Positions 1 to 8,190 are shown, counted from the stretch's first letter. The stretch is DNA of 22,581 nucleotides from Prevotella sp. CAG:732 (GCA_000436035.1 FR893264.1:89300-111880), one strand, 5' to 3'. The notes: a model not told the origin generated them from the letters alone. Translations and numbers: made by a program.

Positions 1-193
1 CGGAAGAGCAATCCCACTCCTCCTTCTCCTCAGGACCTATCTTGATGTAGAAGCAGTCGGGATGCAAGCCCAATCGGGCGAACTCCCACACGACCACCGA
101 ACTATCGACACCGCCCGACAGCAAGACGGCAATGCGCTTATCCTTGATTTCAGCCAGAAGCTGCTTGTCTCTATTCTCTAGTATTTTTTCCAT
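1..193 (-). CDS. mnmA: tRNA-specific 2-thiouridylase MnmA, N-terminal part (runs off the window)
   Basis: MnmA makes the 2-thio group of wobble uridine 34 in tRNA-Lys, -Glu and -Gln, using ATP and sulfur relayed from a cysteine desulfurase; it is cytosolic. Only the first 64 residues are in the window. They contain the PP-loop ATP-pyrophosphatase motif SGGVDSS at residues 26-32, followed by FYIKIGPEE and WDCSS, the arrangement I know from Bacteroidota MnmA, where the strand after the PP-loop ends in an acidic loop. The start is the ATG at 193, read leftwards; an 18-residue charged leader precedes the first strand, so a later start cannot be excluded. It is divergent from the transporter gene at 333. 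Another PP-loop enzyme is possible because the catalytic cysteines lie outside the window, but the FYIKIG and DCSS context favours MnmA. Confidence 0.82.
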   Translation of the reverse strand, partial: MEKILENRDKQLLAEIKDKRIAVLLSGGVDSSVVVWEFARLGLHPDCFYIKIGPEEKEEWDCSS

Positions 194-245
194 TTTTGGC
201 AATATTCTATACCTTATTCTATTATTTAAGTCAAATTCTTGCTTG

Positions 246-253
246 CAAAATTA
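246..253 (-). promoter_or_regulatory. Promoter -7 element for mnmA
   Basis: Read leftwards, TAATTTTG matches the Bacteroidota -7 consensus TAnnTTTG, about 50 bp before the mnmA start. No clear -33 TTTG is seen. Confidence 0.5.
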
Positions 254-295
254 CAAAAAAAGGCTGATACAGAATCATAAATGAATAAAAATTAG

Positions 296-303
296 TACCT
301 TTG
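296..303 (+). promoter_or_regulatory. Promoter -7 element for the AspT-type transporter
   Basis: TACCTTTG matches TAnnTTTG and is followed by GCACCCGAAATT, the same start region as at the promoter at 8319. It lies 29 bp before the ATG at 333. No good -33 box. Confidence 0.7.
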
Positions 304-332
304 CACCCGAAATTTCAAAATTACTAGTAGTT

Positions 333-2021
333 ATGGACATCATTAGAAACTTGTTTTACGGCTTCCCTGACCTTTGGGGAGGTGGCGTAGCCCACTCTGT
401 CATGATCCTGGCATTGGTCATCACACTGGGTTTATCTCTAGGCAAAATCAGGGTGAAAGGTGTTTCGCTCGGTTTGGCATGGATTCTATTTATCGGTCTT
501 ATCTTCGGCCATTTCTCTCTCAACCTCGACGAGCACCTGCTCCACTTCCTCAAGGAGTTCGGCTTGATACTCTTCGTCTATTCCATTGGCTTGGAGGTAG
601 GTCCTAGCTTCTTCTCCTCGTTCAAGAACGGTGGAAAGAGCCTCAACCTGCTCAGCATCATCGTGGTAGCACTGAGCATCATCACCACCCTCGTCATCTA
701 CTCTTTCTCCAATACCTCCATCACCTCGATGACTGGTATCTTGTCGGGTGCCGTCACCAACACCCCTGGACTGGGTGCTGCCCAGCAGGCTTACAGTGAC
801 CTGCGCCACATCGACGCTCCTTCCATAGCTACCGGTTATGCCATCGCCTACCCTATGGGTGTGCTCGGCGTCATCCTCTCCTTCATCGTCTTGCGCTATG
901 CCCTCCGCATCAACAAGGGCGAGGAGGAAGCACAGGCCAAGCGTGGATTCGGACACTTGGAGGCGATGACCCTCAACACATTCTCCGTGAAGATTACCAA
1001 CAAGATGATCTTCGGAGACACCGTCAAGGAGGTGCGCCATATCTTGAACCGCGACTTCATGATTTCCCAGATACATCGCTCAGAAGGTACTAGCACCAAG
1101 GAGATGGTAAACGGACAGACCATCCTCAACGAGGGCGACATCGTGTATGTGGTAGCCCATCCTTCCGTACAGGAGCCATTGATTGCCCTGCTCGGCGAGA
1201 AGGTGGAGATGGCTTGGGAGGAGTTCGGCAACGAGTTGATTACTCGCCGCATCCTCATCACCAAACCGGGCATCAACGGCAAGTCTATCTCCCAGATGCA
1301 GATTCGCTCTAACCTCGGCACCAACATCACCCGTGTAAACCGTGCCGGTGTCGATCTGATTGCCACACCAGACTTGAAATTGCAGTTGGGCGACCGTGTC
1401 ACCGTAGTGGGCACCGAGCTTGCCATCAGTCATACAGAGAAGGTGTTGGGTAACCAGATGAAGCGCCTCAACTACCCTAACTTGATTCCTATCTTCCTGG
1501 GCATCATGCTCGGTTGTATCGTAGCCAACATCCCATTCTTCATCCCAGGCATCAATGAGAACTTGCGCCTCGGATTGACCGGTGGTCCATTGGTCGTAGC
1601 CATCCTCATCGGCTACTTCGGTCCGAAGTACAACCTCGTCACCTACAATACCATCTCAGCCAACCTGATGCTACGAGAAATCGGCATCTGCATCTTCCTG
1701 GCATGTGTGGGACTAGGCACAGGTGAGCAGTTCATCGAGACCGTAGCCACGGAGAAGGGAATGATATGGATCGTATATGGTATCGCCATCACCATGATAC
1801 CTATCATCTTGGGTGGCATCATCGGCAGATTCGTCTTCCACATCAACTACTTCACGCTGCTCGGTGTATTGGCAGGTGCCAACACCAACCCATCAGCCCT
1901 GGCTTACGTAAGAGACCAGACATCGGCAGACGCGCCTACCGTGGGCTATGCGAACGTATATCCATTCGCCATGTTCCTGCGCATCGTCACCATTCAGATT
2001 ATCATCTTCGTGTTCGGGTAA
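333..2021 (+). CDS. AspT/YidE/YbjL-family putative transporter with two RCK_C (TrkA_C) domains
   Basis: Inner-membrane protein of the aspartate:alanine exchanger type (family AAEx), 562 residues, the usual length. It has two homologous membrane halves of about five helices each. The first (about 10-195) carries GLILFVYSIGLEVGP and then GAVTNTPGLGAAQQAY; the second (about 385-562) carries GPLVVAILIGYFGPKYN, then GVLAGANTNPSALAYV. Between them, at about 210-375, are two RCK_C regulatory domains, each ending in a GD-hydrophobic strand (EGDIVYVVA, LGDRVTVVG). In this family the repeated NTP/NTN loops form the transport core. The substrate cannot be read from sequence; amino acid or dicarboxylate exchange is known only for AspT itself. 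The next gene, 73 bp on, is another exporter, and the terminator after it suggests a two-gene unit. Confidence 0.9.
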   Translation: MDIIRNLFYGFPDLWGGGVAHSVMILALVITLGLSLGKIRVKGVSLGLAWILFIGLIFGHFSLNLDEHLLHFLKEFGLILFVYSIGLEVGPSFFSSFKNGGKSLNLLSIIVVALSIITTLVIYSFSNTSITSMTGILSGAVTNTPGLGAAQQAYSDLRHIDAPSIATGYAIAYPMGVLGVILSFIVLRYALRINKGEEEAQAKRGFGHLEAMTLNTFSVKITNKMIFGDTVKEVRHILNRDFMISQIHRSEGTSTKEMVNGQTILNEGDIVYVVAHPSVQEPLIALLGEKVEMAWEEFGNELITRRILITKPGINGKSISQMQIRSNLGTNITRVNRAGVDLIATPDLKLQLGDRVTVVGTELAISHTEKVLGNQMKRLNYPNLIPIFLGIMLGCIVANIPFFIPGINENLRLGLTGGPLVVAILIGYFGPKYNLVTYNTISANLMLREIGICIFLACVGLGTGEQFIETVATEKGMIWIVYGIAITMIPIILGGIIGRFVFHINYFTLLGVLAGANTNPSALAYVRDQTSADAPTVGYANVYPFAMFLRIVTIQIIIFVFG

Positions 2022-2094
2022 TCCACTCCCGAACACCCTCTTCAATATAAAAACATACAAAAACATCAGATAAAGAAAAGATAAACAGACATTC

Positions 2095-3597
2095 ATGGAA
2101 AAGGAGAATGAATTAGGGGCTATCTTAGCCAACAGTGAAAAGAAAGGAACCTGTAAGTGTGGCAATGACCAGGAGAACTGCAAGTGCCAGGAGATTTCGG
2201 AGGCAGAGCTTCGCCATAAGCTCGACCTGCTGCTCCGCACCGGCAAGATATTGGTGGAGAGTGCCGCAGATACATCTCGCATCATGCGAACCATGAAACG
2301 TACCGCCGCCTTCCTCGGACTGGACGAAAGATACATGCACCTCTACGTGAACTGGAACGTGCTGATGGTGAACTACAGTGACGAAGAGCACTCCTTCACC
2401 AAGTTCCAACGTTGCGAAAAGCATGGCATCAACCTCACCTCCATCTCCCTGATCAGCAAGCTCTCTTGGCGCGCCATCAAGGAAGACTACTCGCTCGACC
2501 AATATGAGCAAGCCCTCAACGAGGTGCAGGCTACCCCAAGAAGTTTCACCCCTTGGCAAGTAGCCATCGGTGGAGGTTTCGCCTGTGGCGGCTTCTGCAT
2601 TCAGTTCGGTTGCGACTGGCCAGCCTTCTTCTTCTGTTCATTGGCAGCCATCCTGGGCTTCCGTCTTCGCATGTACTTGCCTACCAAGGGCTGCAACAAC
2701 TATGTGGCAATCGGCATCTCGGCTTTCGTAGCCACCTTGATCGCTTGGTTGACCTCCTTCTTGTCATTAGACCCAGCCATCGCATCCAGCCTGCCAGGCT
2801 TCATGCACTCCGACACCCCATGGCATCCATTGATGGCTTGCGCCCTCTTCATCGTGCCAGGAGTGCCACTCATCAACTTCGTCAACGATATGCTTGACGG
2901 ATATATAGAGGTGGGAATGGTACGAGCACTGAACACCCTGTTGATGGTCTTGGCGATGGCATTCGGTATCGCATTCGCTATCCAAGTATGCCACATCGAC
3001 AACTTCGTCAAGGACCTCACCATGACACCTCACCACGAGTACTGGGAGTTTGCCATCGCAGCAGCAGTCTCAGCCATGGGCTTCTCCACCATCTTCAGCA
3101 TTCCAAGAAGACTCTTGCCAGTTGTGGCAATGGGAGGTATCATAGCCGTTTGCTTCCGTAACTTCGTCAACTTGGGTCCTAGCAATGGCAACATCGGCTT
3201 GGACATGGGCTTGAGCATCGGTTCCTTGGCAGGTTCAGCCTTGATCAGCGTCATCGTCATCAAGGCTCGTCACTGGTTCCACACCCCACACCAGTGCATC
3301 ACCATTCCGAGTGTCATCCCAATGGTGCCTGGAGTATTGATGTATCGTGCCCTGTTTGCCTTCATCGACATGCACGGCGTGGTAGGCGAGGTCACCGTAG
3401 GTATGAACAATGCCATCAAGGCATCGCTCGTCATCATCTGCATCGCCCTGGGTGTAGCGATTCCTAACGTGTTCTTCCGCCGCTTCATCGAGGGCAGCCG
3501 CAAGCGCAAGCTCTTCAACATGCTGGTGGAGAGAAAGAGAAAGAACGGCGAGTTTGTGGATTTGCACGAGGTGGAAATCAAGTATAACGAACAATAA
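2095..3597 (+). CDS. ThrE-family threonine/serine exporter
   Basis: Inner-membrane exporter of the ThrE family, 500 residues, with the fused layout. The N-terminal ThrE domain (PF06738; about 40-290) is followed by a second membrane domain of the ThrE_2 type (PF12821; about 300-475), giving about ten helices. The cytosolic part before the first helix holds the family signature AADTSRIMRTM and the VNWNVLMVNY strand. Membrane segments include GFACGGFCIQFGCDWPAFFF, FIVPGVPLINFVNDMLDGY and the parallel IPSVIPMVPGVLMYRALFA in the second half. An unusual feature is the very N-terminus, where four cysteines sit in CKCGNDQENCKC (about residues 20-31), which could bind a metal. Members in Corynebacterium export L-threonine and L-serine; the substrate here is inferred. 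It ends 18 bp before a strong terminator. Confidence 0.88.
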   Translation: MEKENELGAILANSEKKGTCKCGNDQENCKCQEISEAELRHKLDLLLRTGKILVESAADTSRIMRTMKRTAAFLGLDERYMHLYVNWNVLMVNYSDEEHSFTKFQRCEKHGINLTSISLISKLSWRAIKEDYSLDQYEQALNEVQATPRSFTPWQVAIGGGFACGGFCIQFGCDWPAFFFCSLAAILGFRLRMYLPTKGCNNYVAIGISAFVATLIAWLTSFLSLDPAIASSLPGFMHSDTPWHPLMACALFIVPGVPLINFVNDMLDGYIEVGMVRALNTLLMVLAMAFGIAFAIQVCHIDNFVKDLTMTPHHEYWEFAIAAAVSAMGFSTIFSIPRRLLPVVAMGGIIAVCFRNFVNLGPSNGNIGLDMGLSIGSLAGSALISVIVIKARHWFHTPHQCITIPSVIPMVPGVLMYRALFAFIDMHGVVGEVTVGMNNAIKASLVIICIALGVAIPNVFFRRFIEGSRKRKLFNMLVERKRKNGEFVDLHEVEIKYNEQ

Positions 3598-3615
3598 CAT
3601 CAGCTATCATATCAT

Positions 3616-3655
3616 AAAAAGAGACAATCCCTTAAAAAGATTGTCTCTTTTTTTG
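3616..3655 (+). terminator. Rho-independent terminator after the exporter pair
   Basis: A perfect 14-bp inverted repeat (arms 3616-3629 and 3639-3652) with a 9-nt loop runs straight into a T tract. The A-rich 5' side means it could work on both strands. It overlaps the -33 box of the next promoter. Confidence 0.92.
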
Positions 3656-3683
3656 GTTGTTTCCCGAATATTATCTATCTTTG
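3652..3683 (+). promoter_or_regulatory. Promoter for the menaquinone operon
   Basis: A -33 TTTG at 3652-3655 and a -7 TATCTTTG at 3676-3683 are separated by 20 bp, the Bacteroidota spacing. It lies 48 bp before the thioesterase ATG. The -33 box is embedded in the T tract of the preceding terminator. Confidence 0.8.
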
Positions 3684-3731
3684 CACCACATAGGCGTATC
3701 TGCCGAAGAAAAACAAAGAAAGGAAATAACT

Positions 3732-4208
3732 ATGAACATCGAACATTTAATCGAAAGAATAGAGAAATCCGATGGCCTCTCCAAGACCCTCGGAATGCAC
3801 TTTATATCAACTCCAGAACCTGACACCCTACAAGCATCCATGAAAGTGGATGAGCGCAACAAGCAGCCCTTCGGTTTTCTCAGTGGCGGTGCCTCACTCG
3901 CATTGGCTGAGAACTTGGCTGGCGTAGGCTCTCTTGCCGCTTGTCCTGGAAAGATAGCCGTGGGCATCAACGTGAGCGGTACCCACGTGCTCGCCGTTTT
4001 GGAAGGCGACACCGTGACCGCTTATGGCAAACTCGTACACAAGGGAAGAACCTTGCATACCTGGCAAGTGAATATCAAGAACTCCAATGGCGACTTGATT
4101 TGCACCGTGCAGGTCACCAATTACGTCTTCACACCCAAGAAGGACAACACCGACAAGAAGGTGAACCTGGAAGAGGCCGAGGACAAACCATTAGGCAAGG
4201 AGGGCTAG
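3732..4208 (+). CDS. menI: PaaI/YdiI-type hotdog thioesterase, probable 1,4-dihydroxy-2-naphthoyl-CoA hydrolase
   Basis: Cytosolic acyl-CoA thioesterase of 158 residues with a single hotdog fold. It probably hydrolyses DHNA-CoA to 1,4-dihydroxy-2-naphthoate, the step after MenB. The central helix reads PFGFLSGGASLALAEN (46-61); Glu60 aligns with the catalytic Glu of E. coli YdiI. The histidine of YdiI's HGG is serine here (Ser51). Later strands (GINVSGTHVLAVLEGDTVTA, then VHKGRTLHTWQVNI) fit the family, and a charged tail of about 25 residues follows. An in-frame ATG exists at 3657, but it lies upstream of the -7 element, so the ATG at 3732 is chosen. Function is inferred from family plus position: it is the first gene of a men operon, 6 bp before menF. 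Confidence 0.8.
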   Translation: MNIEHLIERIEKSDGLSKTLGMHFISTPEPDTLQASMKVDERNKQPFGFLSGGASLALAENLAGVGSLAACPGKIAVGINVSGTHVLAVLEGDTVTAYGKLVHKGRTLHTWQVNIKNSNGDLICTVQVTNYVFTPKKDNTDKKVNLEEAEDKPLGKEG

Positions 4209-4214
4209 ACGGCA

Positions 4215-5270
4215 ATGGCAGCATTTGCATTTTATCGCCTGCCCTACAAGGACAGCTATACGCTCGTGATGCAAAACGACGATGACCCCGAAAAGCTCTC
4301 ATCCGTGGATGAGCTGAACGGGAAGTCGGGCTTTGTCATCGCTCCCTTCATGCCCTCAGAAGAGTGTCCGATTCTCCTGATGCGCCCCGACGTAGTGAAG
4401 CATATCAAGTTGAAAGCCGAAATGACAATCCAAGAGGCTGAGGTATCTCTTTCCAGCAAAAAGGAGAAACAAGCATACGCCCAAGACTTCGAGACTTTCC
4501 ATGAGCAACTCGAAAAAGGCAAGTTCGACAAGATTGTCTTGGCGAGATGCTCGAAGATGAGAAGTCAAGCCTGCGCCCACATCCAGGCGAAGGAACTCTT
4601 CCTGAAAGCCTGCCAGATGTATCCTCGTCTCTTCATCGCCCTCGTCTCCACCACCCAGTCGGGCACTTGGCTGATGGCAACCCCGGAGATTCTCTTGAGT
4701 GGCAACGGATGCGAGTTTAAGACCATGGCTTTGGCTGGCACCCAACCAGCTCCCGCCTCCACAATCGTCTCAGATAAACCTATCGAGGGAGTGGAATGGC
4801 AAGAGAAGGACCAAATGGAGCAACAATACGTCACCGATTACATCGAGGATGTCATCTCAGAGTTCTCGCAACACTATACCAAAAAGGGACCTTTCACGAC
4901 GATGGCCGCCCAGCTCTATCATCTGCGCACCGACTTCCTCTTCCGTCTTGACGACATCGACTGTCTAGGCGATGTGCTCGACGAGCTATTCCCTACCCCA
5001 GCCATCTGCGGTATTCCGAAGGAAGAGACACGCCAGTTTATCCTCGACAACGAGAGCATCGACCGCAAGTACTACAGTGGCTTTGTCGGTCCGCTGATGC
5101 CGAATGGCGAAACCCATCTCTATGTATCCCTTCGCTGCATGAACATCCACCAAGGTGGCAAGTTCGACCTCTATGCCGGTGGCGGTCTCCTCGCCGAGAG
5201 CGAGATGGAGAAGGAATGGCTAGAGACCGAGGCGAAGATGCAGACTATGAGGAAAGTTGTGGGGAAGTGA
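4215..5270 (+). CDS. menF: Isochorismate synthase MenF
   Basis: Chorismate-binding enzyme, 351 residues, that isomerises chorismate to isochorismate with Mg2+, the first committed step of menaquinone synthesis. The chorismate_bind domain covers about 85-350. Lys106 in DKIVLAR is at the position of the general-base lysine of E. coli MenF. GTWLMATPEILL, MALAGTQPAP, the Mg-binding-type EWQEKDQMEQQYV, PTPAICGIPKE, YYSGFVGP and the terminal AGGGLLAESEMEKEW are the usual blocks in order. A short divergent N-terminal domain precedes them. An entC-type role in siderophore synthesis is unlikely because menD follows. The ATG lies 6 bp after the thioesterase stop; AAGGAGGG at 4197-4204, inside the end of that gene, looks like a Shine-Dalgarno site, but such sites are seldom used in this phylum. 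Confidence 0.9.
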   Translation: MAAFAFYRLPYKDSYTLVMQNDDDPEKLSSVDELNGKSGFVIAPFMPSEECPILLMRPDVVKHIKLKAEMTIQEAEVSLSSKKEKQAYAQDFETFHEQLEKGKFDKIVLARCSKMRSQACAHIQAKELFLKACQMYPRLFIALVSTTQSGTWLMATPEILLSGNGCEFKTMALAGTQPAPASTIVSDKPIEGVEWQEKDQMEQQYVTDYIEDVISEFSQHYTKKGPFTTMAAQLYHLRTDFLFRLDDIDCLGDVLDELFPTPAICGIPKEETRQFILDNESIDRKYYSGFVGPLMPNGETHLYVSLRCMNIHQGGKFDLYAGGGLLAESEMEKEWLETEAKMQTMRKVVGK

Positions 5271-5339
5271 AGAATTCAATAGCTTAGAAGGGCGCAAGCC
5301 TATTTATACATTATTAATTATACATTATCATTTATTCCC

Positions 5340-7190
5340 GTGTTTAGCAATATTGAGAATGTGAATATCCTGACCAGTGTCTTGAAGAGTCACTGTTGCA
5401 GAAGAGTGGTGGTTTGTCCGGGCAGCAGAAATGCGCCTATCGTACACAACCTCAATAAGCTGGAGGGCATCCGGTGCTATCCCGTGACGGATGAGCGAAG
5501 CGCAGGATTCTTCGCCATCGGCTTGGCTTTGGGCAATCCTTCATCACAGAGCCCCGAACCAGTCGCCGTCTGCGTCACATCGGGTTCGGCACTGCTCAAC
5601 CTCCACCCTGCCGTGGCAGAGGCATACTACCAGAAGTTGCCTATCATCTTCATCTCTGCCGACCGCCCTGAAGCATGGATTGGACAGCAGGATGGACAGA
5701 CCTTGCCACAAGCCAACGTGTTCGGGTCGTTGGTCAACCGAAGCGTCAACCTACCTGTCATCGCGAACGAAGAACAACATTGGATGTGCGAGCGAGAAGC
5801 CAACGAAGCCATCATCGACTGCGTGCATCGCAAGATGGGACCCATTCATATCAATATTCAGATACAAGAACCTCTCTACGAGTTTACGGAGAAGCAATTG
5901 CCAGAAGCAAGATGCACAAGATATGTAACCCCTCGCCGTTACGAGAGCCTTGATGCTTACGACATCAGAGACTTCCTGCAAGCCAAGCGTCCGATGATTG
6001 TCGTGGGACAAGATTATCCTACCACTCAAGTATATGGCATCAAGGACATGGCTTCGTGGGCAGTGGTGCTCTGCGAACCTACCGCTCTCGGTCATCACGG
6101 TTGTGGAGGACTGGCTCAAGGTGTTCATCACTTTGACGATGTGCTGGCAGCACTGGAACGAAAGGAGAAGGCTGCAAGAGAAAGCGGTGACGAGAAAGCA
6201 TTGCAAGAAATCGAAGCCTACAAGCCCGACTTCATCCTCTATGTGGGCGGTTGCCTTGTGAGCAAGCGACTCAAGCAGTTCTTGCGCAGTTGCAAGGATG
6301 CCAAGGTATGGCGAGTGAGCAAGGACGGCGATGGTGTCGATACCTTCATGCACCTCGACCGCATCTTTGCGGCAGATTCCAACACACTGGCAGAGAGCAT
6401 GAGGGACAACGAGCAAGCCTATGAGGACGAGGTCAAGGAATACATAAAGAAGTGGAATGACGCCTTGAAATCGGCTGATCACCACGCAAGAGACTACGAC
6501 CCAGCGTTCAGCAGCATGGCAGCCGTGAAATACTTCCAAGAGGAATTTCTCGCCAACTGGAATGGTGATACCGATGAGTGCCGCCTCTTCTATGGCAACA
6601 GCATGGCTATCCGACTGGCTTGCATCTATGCCAAGATGTATGTTCACTGTCTGCGAGGCGTGAATGGCATCGAGGGTACGCTCTCAGCGGCAGCCGGTCT
6701 GTCGAAATATCTGTCAGAGAGCGTGCGACTGAGAAGTCAATCCAACAACAAGGTGTTCTGCGTGCTTGGCGACCTGAGCTTCTTCTACGACCAGAACGCC
6801 CTTTGGAACCAAAACCTGGATGGCAGTCTTCGCATCATCGTACTCAACAATGGCGGCGGTGCCATCTTCGGCAAGTTTGAAGGACTGAAGCAGAGCGATG
6901 CCCGTGAACGGCTCGTGATGGCAGAGCACCACACCTCAGCCGTGAACGCATGTCAGGCAAACGACATTGTCTATATGGGAGCCAATGACATGAAATCGCT
7001 GAAGTACGGCATCGACCAACTTATCCATGCAGATTCCGACCGTCCGATGCTCCTTGAAGTCTTCACCGACATCGAGACAGACAACCGGGTCTTGAAGGAA
7101 TACTACGACACCTTGGAACTGTTGAGCAGTCGAGAGATGTTTGAACGAACACAAGCTAGAATAAGGGGGATTTTAAAAGAAGGGAAGTAG
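5340..7190 (+). CDS. menD: SEPHCHC synthase MenD
   Basis: Thiamine-diphosphate enzyme that joins isochorismate to decarboxylated 2-oxoglutarate. It is 616 residues, longer than the roughly 555 usual. The N-terminal domain has CPGSRNAPIV (22-31) and TDERSAGFFAIGLALG, where Glu52 is the expected ThDP-activating glutamate. The C-terminal ThDP domain has GDLSFFYDQNALWNQ followed by NNGGGAIF. Extra length includes a charged stretch, KEKAARESGDEKALQEIEAYK, in the middle domain. The start is a GTG at 5340; translation from it gives the expected spacing to CPGSRN and I see no better ATG. The 69-bp gap after menF is AT-rich, contains TATACATTAT twice, and shows no TAnnTTTG promoter, so transcription probably comes from the operon promoter. 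Confidence 0.92.
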   Translation: MFSNIENVNILTSVLKSHCCRRVVVCPGSRNAPIVHNLNKLEGIRCYPVTDERSAGFFAIGLALGNPSSQSPEPVAVCVTSGSALLNLHPAVAEAYYQKLPIIFISADRPEAWIGQQDGQTLPQANVFGSLVNRSVNLPVIANEEQHWMCEREANEAIIDCVHRKMGPIHINIQIQEPLYEFTEKQLPEARCTRYVTPRRYESLDAYDIRDFLQAKRPMIVVGQDYPTTQVYGIKDMASWAVVLCEPTALGHHGCGGLAQGVHHFDDVLAALERKEKAARESGDEKALQEIEAYKPDFILYVGGCLVSKRLKQFLRSCKDAKVWRVSKDGDGVDTFMHLDRIFAADSNTLAESMRDNEQAYEDEVKEYIKKWNDALKSADHHARDYDPAFSSMAAVKYFQEEFLANWNGDTDECRLFYGNSMAIRLACIYAKMYVHCLRGVNGIEGTLSAAAGLSKYLSESVRLRSQSNNKVFCVLGDLSFFYDQNALWNQNLDGSLRIIVLNNGGGAIFGKFEGLKQSDARERLVMAEHHTSAVNACQANDIVYMGANDMKSLKYGIDQLIHADSDRPMLLEVFTDIETDNRVLKEYYDTLELLSSREMFERTQARIRGILKEGK

Positions 7191-7209
7191 AAACAAACAA
7201 AAATATACA

Positions 7210-8031
7210 ATGAGAGAATGGAAGAAAATAGAAGGATTTGATTTCAAGGAAATCATCTTCGAAGAGTATAACCACATCGCAAAGATTACGATCAATCGAG
7301 AGCGTTATCGCAACGCCTTCACCCCACTCACCACCTGGGAGATGTCGCAGGCTTTCAGCTACTGCCGAGAGTGCCAAGACATCCGTGTGGTCATCTTGAC
7401 GGGAGCTGGCGACAAGGCGTTCTGCTCAGGTGGAGATATGCACGTGAAAGGTCGTGGCGGCTACGTGGGCACTGATGGTGTGCCTCGTCTCAACGTGCTC
7501 GACGTGCAGATGCAGATTCGTCGCTTGCCCAAGCCAGTCATCGCCATGGTCAACGGCTATGCCATCGGTGGCGGTCACGTGCTTCACGTGATGTGCGACC
7601 TCACCATTGCCTCCGAGAATGCCATCTTCGGACAGACCGGTCCTAAGGTAGGTAGCTTCGACGCAGGCTTCGGTGCCTCCTATCTCGCCAGAATGGTGGG
7701 ACAGAAGAAGGCAAGAGAGATTTGGTTCCTCTGCAAGCAATACACGGCAAAAGAAGCCGAGGAGATGGGCATGGTAAACAAGGTGGTTCCTTTCGAAAAG
7801 CTCGAAGACACTTGCGTGGAATGGGCTGAGACTATTATGGAGCGCTCCCCTCTCGCCCTCCGCATGATCAAGGCTGGACTCAATGCCGAACTGGATGGTC
7901 AGGCAGGAATCCAGGAATTGGCAGGCGATGCCACCATGCTCTACTATACCATGGATGAGGCGCAAGAAGGTGGCAAGGCTTTCCTGGAGAAGCGCAAGCC
8001 AAACTTCGACGATTATCCAAAATTCCCTTAA
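7210..8031 (+). CDS. menB: 1,4-dihydroxy-2-naphthoyl-CoA synthase MenB
   Basis: Crotonase-fold enzyme, 273 residues, that closes the second ring of the naphthoquinone from o-succinylbenzoyl-CoA. Seen in order: YRNAFTP, the oxyanion-hole segment AFCSGGDMHVKGRGG, GYAIGGGHVLH, FGQTGPKVGSFDAGFGASYLAR, AREIWFLC, and the C-terminal GQAGIQELAGDATMLYY. Gln142-Thr143-Gly144 and Trp172 match the residues that hold bicarbonate in E. coli MenB, so this should be the bicarbonate-dependent type. It starts 19 bp after menD and is the last gene of the operon here. The o-succinylbenzoate genes menC and menE, which often follow in Bacteroidota, are missing; a repeat and a terminator come next. Confidence 0.95.
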   Translation: MREWKKIEGFDFKEIIFEEYNHIAKITINRERYRNAFTPLTTWEMSQAFSYCRECQDIRVVILTGAGDKAFCSGGDMHVKGRGGYVGTDGVPRLNVLDVQMQIRRLPKPVIAMVNGYAIGGGHVLHVMCDLTIASENAIFGQTGPKVGSFDAGFGASYLARMVGQKKAREIWFLCKQYTAKEAEEMGMVNKVVPFEKLEDTCVEWAETIMERSPLALRMIKAGLNAELDGQAGIQELAGDATMLYYTMDEAQEGGKAFLEKRKPNFDDYPKFP

Positions 8032-8044
8032 TACAATTGTTTCC

Positions 8045-8173
8045 GAAAAACATCACCACGTGTCCAGAAAAACATAGGGACGTGTTATAAAAAACATCGG
8101 GACGTTTTTCAGATTTCCTCGGGACGTTTTTCCAAAAACCTCGGGACTTTTTTGGAAAAGCCTAGGCACATAC
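8045..8173. repeat. Decayed 22-bp tandem repeat, six units, after menB
   Basis: Six 13-bp cores recur with an exact 22-bp period, starting at 8051, 8073, 8095, 8117, 8139 and 8161: CATCACCACGTGT, CATAGGGACGTGT, CATCGGGACGTTT, CCTCGGGACGTTT, CCTCGGGACTTTT and CCTAGGCACATAC. The central four share GGGAC. Spacers are mostly A-rich. Neighbouring units resemble each other most (CAT in units 1-3, CCT in 4-6; GTGT in 1-2), as expected from stepwise duplication. It lies between the menB stop and the operon terminator, so it would be part of the 3' untranslated region. No coding frame is evident. Confidence 0.88.
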
Positions 8174-8190
8174 TAAGAATACAATAGAGC

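Noticed and set aside
5751..6647. 298-codon minus-strand frame inside menD
   Set aside because: It lies wholly within a well-supported menD and has no recognisable motif; long antisense frames are common opposite genes with this codon use.
8045..8173. CRISPR array
   Set aside because: Units are 22 bp including the spacer, spacers are A-rich and similar rather than unique, and there are no cas genes.
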